A DNA stretch of 64,000 nt, taken from Lentzea sp. NBRC 105346. Its GTDB lineage: Bacteria; Actinomycetota; Actinomycetes; Mycobacteriales; Pseudonocardiaceae. The notes under the pieces were generated by a model. The model was not told the origin of the DNA. It saw only the letters and a program-made list of their open reading frames with translations, and did not search any database. The stretch is taken from the NCBI RefSeq assembly GCF_030269605.1, contig NZ_BSTQ01000014.1, positions 124,001-188,000 on the forward strand. Reading direction: 5' to 3'. The translations under genes and the position numbers were made by a program. Of this stretch, positions 60,055 through 64,000 are shown piece by piece. Position 1 is the first letter of the stretch, and every line of letters begins with the position of its first letter.

Positions 60055-60953
60055 GCCTCGCTACGTTCGGGTACGCGGCTGGGTGGCGACTGGTCCGGAT
60101 GCTGCCCGACAGGACGGCGAGAGCGCTCTTCCGGTTCGGCGCCGACCAGGCGGCCAAACGGAACGGGCCGGGTGTGCGGCAGTTGCGGGCCAATCTGACC
60201 AGAGTGGTCCCCCAGGCCGGCGAGGAGGAGCTCGACGACCTCGTCCGGGAGTCGCTGCGGTCGTACGCGCGGTACTGGTGTGAGGCGTTCCGGCTGCCCT
60301 CGATGGACCTGAAAGACGTGTACACCAGGTGTGACGACCTGGTGACCGGCCAGGAGAACCTCGACGCCGCCCTCGCCGAGGGAACCGGCGCGATCATCGC
60401 CTTGCCGCACAGCGGGAACTGGGACATGGCCGGCGTGTGGCTCGTCGGGCACTCCGGCACGTTCACGACGGTCGCCGAGCGGCTCAAGCCCGAGTCCCTG
60501 TACCGGAAGTTCGTCGAGTTCCGCGAGACGCTCGGGTTCGAGGTGTTGCCGCTCAACGGCGGCGAACTGCCGCCTGCCACGATCCTCAAGCAACGACTGC
60601 GCGACAACAAGGTCGTGTGCCTGCTGGGAGATCGCGACCTGACGTCCAGTGGTGTCCCGGTGAACTTCTTCGGCGAGCAGACGTTGATGCCGGCCGGCCC
60701 GGCGCACCTGAGCGCACAGACCGGGGCCGCGCTGCTGCCCGTGGGGTGCTGGTTCACCGAGGACGGGTGGGGGTTCCGCATCCACCCGCCGATCAAGACC
60801 GGCAACGTCAACGCCGCCACGCAGGCGCTCGCGGACGTGTTCGCCGCCGACATCGCGGCGCACCCCGCCGACTGGCACATGCTGCAGAAGCTGTGGCTCA
60901 ACGACCTTCCGGAGAGCAAGCGCAAAGCGCTGGCGCGCAGGCGCGCGTCATGA
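60051..60953 (+). CDS. phosphatidylinositol mannoside acyltransferase (LpxL/PatA-like)
   Basis: A 300-residue membrane-associated acyltransferase starting at ATG 60051 (ATGA overlap). The catalytic H-x4-D motif is LPHSGNWDMAG (near residue 121), and LLGDRDLTSSGVPVNFFG is the substrate-binding region of the family. By gene order it corresponds to Rv2611c, which adds an acyl chain to the mannose of PIM1/PIM2. The start of pimA overlaps its stop by 4 bases. Confidence 0.92.
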   Translation: MSLATFGYAAGWRLVRMLPDRTARALFRFGADQAAKRNGPGVRQLRANLTRVVPQAGEEELDDLVRESLRSYARYWCEAFRLPSMDLKDVYTRCDDLVTGQENLDAALAEGTGAIIALPHSGNWDMAGVWLVGHSGTFTTVAERLKPESLYRKFVEFRETLGFEVLPLNGGELPPATILKQRLRDNKVVCLLGDRDLTSSGVPVNFFGEQTLMPAGPAHLSAQTGAALLPVGCWFTEDGWGFRIHPPIKTGNVNAATQALADVFAADIAAHPADWHMLQKLWLNDLPESKRKALARRRAS

Positions 60954-62062
60954 AGGTCGGGATCGTGTGCCCGTACTCCTTCGAGGTTCCCGGAGGGGTG
61001 CAGGCTCACGTCGTTGACCTCGCGCGTGCACTGCAGAAGCTCGGGCACGACGTGAACGTGCTCGCGCCGGCGGACGAGGACACGAAGCTGCCGGATTTCG
61101 TTACGCCCGCGGGGAAAGCGCTCGGCATTCCGTACAACGGGTCCGTGGCGCGGCTGTCGTTCGGACCGATGTCGTACGCGCGGGTGCGGCGGTGGATCGC
61201 CGACCACGAGTTCGACGTGCTGCACCTGCACGAGCCGGTGGCGCCGTCGTTGTCCATGCTCGCGCTGATGGTGTCGGACGGGCCGATCGTCGCCACGTTC
61301 CACACGTCCACGCCGAAGTCCAAGATGCTGACGGCGTTCCAGCCGGTGCTGCAACCGTTCCTGGAGAAGATCACCGCGCGCATCGCGGTGTCGGCGCTCG
61401 CGCGGCGCGTGCAGGTCGAGCACCTCGGTGGCGACGCCGTGGAGATTCCCAACGGCGTGGACGTCGACTTCTTCGCGGGAGCGAAACCGCTCGACGGCTA
61501 CCCGAAACCGACCGGCACGATCGGCTTCATCGGCCGCTTCACCGAGCCGCGCAAGGGATTTCCGGTGCTGCTGGACGCCTTCCGGCAGTTGGACATGCCG
61601 GACGTGCGGCTGCTCGTCGTCGGCCGCGGTGACGCGGACGAGCTGAAGAACCTGGACATCCACGACCGCATCGACTTCCTCGGCCAGGTGTCGGACGAGG
61701 AGAAGGCGCGTGTATTGCGCAGCGTGGACGTGTACTGCGCGCCCAACACCGGTGGCGAGAGCTTCGGGATCATCCTCACCGAGGCGATGGCGGCCGGGGC
61801 GGCCGTCGCGGCGAGTGACCTCGACGCGTTCCGGCGCGTGCTCGACGACGGCAAGGCGGGCGTGCTGACACCGGTCGGCGACGCCGATGCCCTGGCGAAC
61901 GCCCTGAGGAACCTCTTGCAGGACAAGCGACTTCGCGACGACTACGTCGAGAGCGCTCGGCAACGGGTGCAGGCGTTCGACTGGTCGGTGGTCGCCGGAC
62001 AGGTGTTGCGCGTCTATGAGACGGCGATGGCGGCCAACCCGCGGCGGGTGGCCGAGGCGTGA
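60950..62062 (+). CDS. pimA: phosphatidylinositol alpha-mannosyltransferase PimA
   Basis: A 370-residue GT-B glycosyltransferase of family 4. MKVGIVCPYSFEVPGGVQAHV is the acceptor-loop and GG motif, GFIGRFTEPRKGFPVLL begins the donor half, and GGESFGIILTEAMAAG carries the conserved Glu that binds the GDP-mannose. It adds the first mannose to phosphatidylinositol on the inner membrane face. It starts at ATG 60950 and overlaps the NUDIX gene by 4 bases. The position in the cluster supports the name. Confidence 0.95.
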   Translation: MKVGIVCPYSFEVPGGVQAHVVDLARALQKLGHDVNVLAPADEDTKLPDFVTPAGKALGIPYNGSVARLSFGPMSYARVRRWIADHEFDVLHLHEPVAPSLSMLALMVSDGPIVATFHTSTPKSKMLTAFQPVLQPFLEKITARIAVSALARRVQVEHLGGDAVEIPNGVDVDFFAGAKPLDGYPKPTGTIGFIGRFTEPRKGFPVLLDAFRQLDMPDVRLLVVGRGDADELKNLDIHDRIDFLGQVSDEEKARVLRSVDVYCAPNTGGESFGIILTEAMAAGAAVAASDLDAFRRVLDDGKAGVLTPVGDADALANALRNLLQDKRLRDDYVESARQRVQAFDWSVVAGQVLRVYETAMAANPRRVAEA

Positions 62063-63012
62063 TCACCACCCTGGTCGTCGTGCTGGGCCTGGCGGTCGTG
62101 ATCGGCCCGTGGCTGCTGGGCATCGCGAACCGCCTGGACCGCCTGCACGTCCGCACCGACGCCGCGTGGGCCGCGCTCGACGCCGCGCTGGCACGGCGGG
62201 CCGTCGTCACCCGCGCCCTGCTCAACTCCGAGCTTTCCCTGATGGCGGACCGCGCCGAACGCGCCGACCGGTCCGAGCGCGAGGCCGCCGAGAACGAGCT
62301 CAGCCGCATGCTCGGCGCGGTCGACCGGTCCGTGCTGCCGCCCGCGCTCGCCGCTGAACTTGCCGACGCCGAGCAACGGGTCGTGCTCGCCCGCCGCGTG
62401 CACAACGACGCCGTGCGCGACACGCTCGTGCAACGGCGGCGCCGGGTGGTGCGGTGGCTCAAGCTGTCCGGCACCGCGCCGCAGCCCTCGTACTTCGAGA
62501 TCGCCGAACCGGTCGAGGAGGCCGAGGCGGTCGTGCTCACGCCCCGGCCGTCCGCGCGCGTCGTGCTGACCGACCGCGACGGCCGCGTCTTGTTGTTCCA
62601 GGGCCACGATCCCGCACGGCCGCAGGAGCTCTTCTGGTTCACCGTCGGCGGTGGCGTCGAGCAGGGCGAGGAACTCCGCGACTGCGCCCTGCGGGAAGCC
62701 TTCGAGGAGACGGGCCTCCGCCTCACCGACGACCAGCTCGCCGGCCCGGTGTGGCGGCGGCGCGCGGTGTTCAGCTTCGACGGCGAGACCTTCGACGCCG
62801 AGGAGTGGTTCTTCCACGCCAAGGTCGACGGCCACACCGTCGACACGTCGGGCTTCAACGAGGTCGAGTTCGCGACCGTCAAGCAGTTCCGGTGGTGGAC
62901 GCAGGCGGAGCTGGACGCCACCGAGGACACCATCTATCCCAGGCAATTGAGTGAGTTCCTGCCATCGCTCATCAATGCTCCCTGGGACGGTCGCACCCGC
63001 GCGATCCGTTGA
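62059..63012 (+). CDS. NUDIX hydrolase with N-terminal membrane-anchored helical domain
   Basis: A 317-residue protein from GTG 62059. A transmembrane helix (residues 3-22) is followed by a helical LemA-like region (about 30-140) and a C-terminal NUDIX domain (about 165-290) whose box is complete (GGGVEQGEELRDCALREAF, then EETGL). It corresponds in position to Rv2609c of mycobacteria. It may hydrolyse a nucleotide-sugar or lipid precursor of the PIM pathway; the substrate is unknown. It closes the cluster and converges on the DUF1906 gene. Confidence 0.9.
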   Translation: MITTLVVVLGLAVVIGPWLLGIANRLDRLHVRTDAAWAALDAALARRAVVTRALLNSELSLMADRAERADRSEREAAENELSRMLGAVDRSVLPPALAAELADAEQRVVLARRVHNDAVRDTLVQRRRRVVRWLKLSGTAPQPSYFEIAEPVEEAEAVVLTPRPSARVVLTDRDGRVLLFQGHDPARPQELFWFTVGGGVEQGEELRDCALREAFEETGLRLTDDQLAGPVWRRRAVFSFDGETFDAEEWFFHAKVDGHTVDTSGFNEVEFATVKQFRWWTQAELDATEDTIYPRQLSEFLPSLINAPWDGRTRAIR

Positions 63013-63017
63013 CCACC

Positions 63018-63064
63018 GTTAAGGCCACCTTCACTGCGTTCAACGCAGTGAAGGTGGCCTTAAC
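63018..63064. terminator. palindromic bidirectional terminator
   Basis: Two perfectly complementary 23-base arms (63018-63040 and 63042-63064, left arm beginning GTTAAGGCCACCTTCACTGC) meet with one central base, between the convergent NUDIX and DUF1906 genes. Confidence 0.85.
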
Positions 63065-63068
63065 GGCA

Positions 63069-63947
63069 CTAGGCGGCCAGCTCGGCGGAGAGGGCCTGCG
63101 CGAACGAATCCGCCGTGACGCCCCGAGGCAGGAGGGGCGCCAGGGCCTTCGCCAGCACGCCGACGTCGCCCGAACCCGTTGCCAGGTCCCGCAGAGCGTC
63201 GACCACCCGAGCCTCGCCGTGCGTCATCAACGCGGCCGCTTCCTCGTCGTCGGAGTCCTCATCGGACTCATCGGAGTCGTCCGAGCCATCGAGGATCTGC
63301 TGCAGCAGGTCGATCGCCTCGCGGATGCGCTCGTGGTCCGGGTTCGGTTCCTCGCGCTCGGCGTCGTGCTGTCCCCAGTCCTCCTCGATCAGCACGTCGT
63401 TGATGTCGCACTGCACACCACCGACGACCCGCTGCTCGGCGTGCTGGTAGAGGTGCCGTGCCTCGAAGAGCCGCACCGGCGTGCCGGACCACGCGCGGCA
63501 CTGCCAGAAGTAGGACGCGACCTCCTCGGCGGCCGCCCGCGACACGATGTCGTGCTCGCCGTACACGCCGACGAACTCGACGCCGCCGAGCTCCTCGGCC
63601 GCGCCGCGCAGGTATTCCATGGCGGCCTGGAACTCGTGCTCGTGCACCACGTCCTGGTCGACCGCGAAGTAGATCGGGCGGTCCGACGGGAATCCGATGG
63701 CGTCCGCGTGCTCTCGCGCACGGCGGGCCGAGGCGACACCGCCGTCGTAGCCCGCACGCCAGTCGCCCGCGGTGTGCTCGTACACCAGCGCCATGCCGAG
63801 ATCGTGCTCGGCGAAGTCTTCGAGTTCCGCTGCCGTGGTGCACTTCGGGTTGTTCGGGAAACCGATGTAGCGAACGGCACCGCTGAAGCCGGCCTCCGCG
63901 ATCGCCGCGGCACCGGGGAAACCCGCTGAATAGTCGAGAACCTGCAT
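63069..63947 (-). CDS. DUF1906 glycoside-hydrolase-like protein
   Basis: A 292-residue protein starting at ATG 63947 with GGGGGAAGG before it. Residues 1-200 have the DUF1906 TIM-barrel (Rv2525c-like; QVLDYSAGFPGAAAIAEAGF, VRYIGFP, and PIYFAVDQDV with the acidic pair). A strongly acidic Asp/Ser/Glu linker (about 219-235) joins a helical C-terminal domain (about 240-290). No signal peptide is seen, so it may be cytoplasmic or exported by a non-classical route. A lytic or carbohydrate-binding role is inferred from the fold only. Confidence 0.85.
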   Translation of the reverse strand: MQVLDYSAGFPGAAAIAEAGFSGAVRYIGFPNNPKCTTAAELEDFAEHDLGMALVYEHTAGDWRAGYDGGVASARRAREHADAIGFPSDRPIYFAVDQDVVHEHEFQAAMEYLRGAAEELGGVEFVGVYGEHDIVSRAAAEEVASYFWQCRAWSGTPVRLFEARHLYQHAEQRVVGGVQCDINDVLIEEDWGQHDAEREEPNPDHERIREAIDLLQQILDGSDDSDESDEDSDDEEAAALMTHGEARVVDALRDLATGSGDVGVLAKALAPLLPRGVTADSFAQALSAELAA

Positions 63948-64000
63948 CTGTACCTTCCCCCTGAGTTGTTACGGTTGTGAAAGTTCGTGCAGCAGGGCCG

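Overview
The window is high-GC actinobacterial chromosome. The complete phosphatidylinositol-mannoside (PIM) gene order, a conservon (cvnABCD), a PucR-controlled purine operon, frequent GTG starts and GTGA/ATGA gene overlaps point to the order Pseudonocardiales (for example a Lentzea- or Saccharothrix-like genus). The genus is inference from gene content, not from a marker gene. No insertion sequence, prophage, CRISPR array or rRNA was seen.

Layout. 1-4.9 kb: tail of a serine-hydroxymethyltransferase-like gene, NUDIX, DinB protein, tRNA-Gly(GCC) and tRNA-Val(GAC) with a terminator, then a leftward unit of two lipoproteins, a membrane protein and a GntR regulator, and a HAD-like gene. 5-11.5 kb: a four-gene PotD/AfuA-like ABC importer, LtrA, a VOC protein and an MFS-like exporter. 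11.5-18.3 kb: a divergent LVIVD-repeat/DUF305 pair, a monooxygenase-like gene and a TetR regulator, and an ABC exporter with its own two-component system. 18.2-29.1 kb: a leftward purine-catabolism operon of ten genes (5-hydroxyisourate hydrolase, three-subunit xanthine dehydrogenase, 8-oxoguanine-deaminase-like amidohydrolase, guanine-deaminase-like protein, AzgA permease, XdhC, allophanate-hydrolase-C-like protein, methyltransferase), divergent from pucR. 29-32.3 kb: small membrane proteins, an XRE/DUF5753 regulator with a tyrosine phosphatase, and a secreted beta-propeller.

32.4-41 kb: conservon cvnABCD, then a divergent flavin monooxygenase / DMATS-type indole prenyltransferase pair and a large LuxR-type ATPase regulator. 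This stretch looks most like a small specialised-metabolism locus. 41-48.7 kb: hydroxyacyl-CoA dehydrogenase, a GT-C-like membrane protein and a rightward polyamine-catabolism-like operon (glutamine-synthetase-like ligase, gamma-glutamyl hydrolase, aldehyde dehydrogenase, SDR, FadR regulator). 48.9-52.9 kb: acyl-CoA synthetase, an unusual intergenic repeat/hairpin element, small hypotheticals and a secreted alpha-amylase.

53-64 kb: the conserved run thrS - HIT - pgsA - PIM acyltransferase - pimA - NUDIX is split between HIT and pgsA by about 3.8 kb holding a beta-lactamase-fold hydrolase, an SDR, an XRE/DUF5753 regulator and a 17-bp minisatellite embedded in degenerate low-complexity DNA. A DUF1906 protein closes the window. 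The convergent gene pairs in the window either overlap or nearly abut, or are separated by large near-perfect palindromes.
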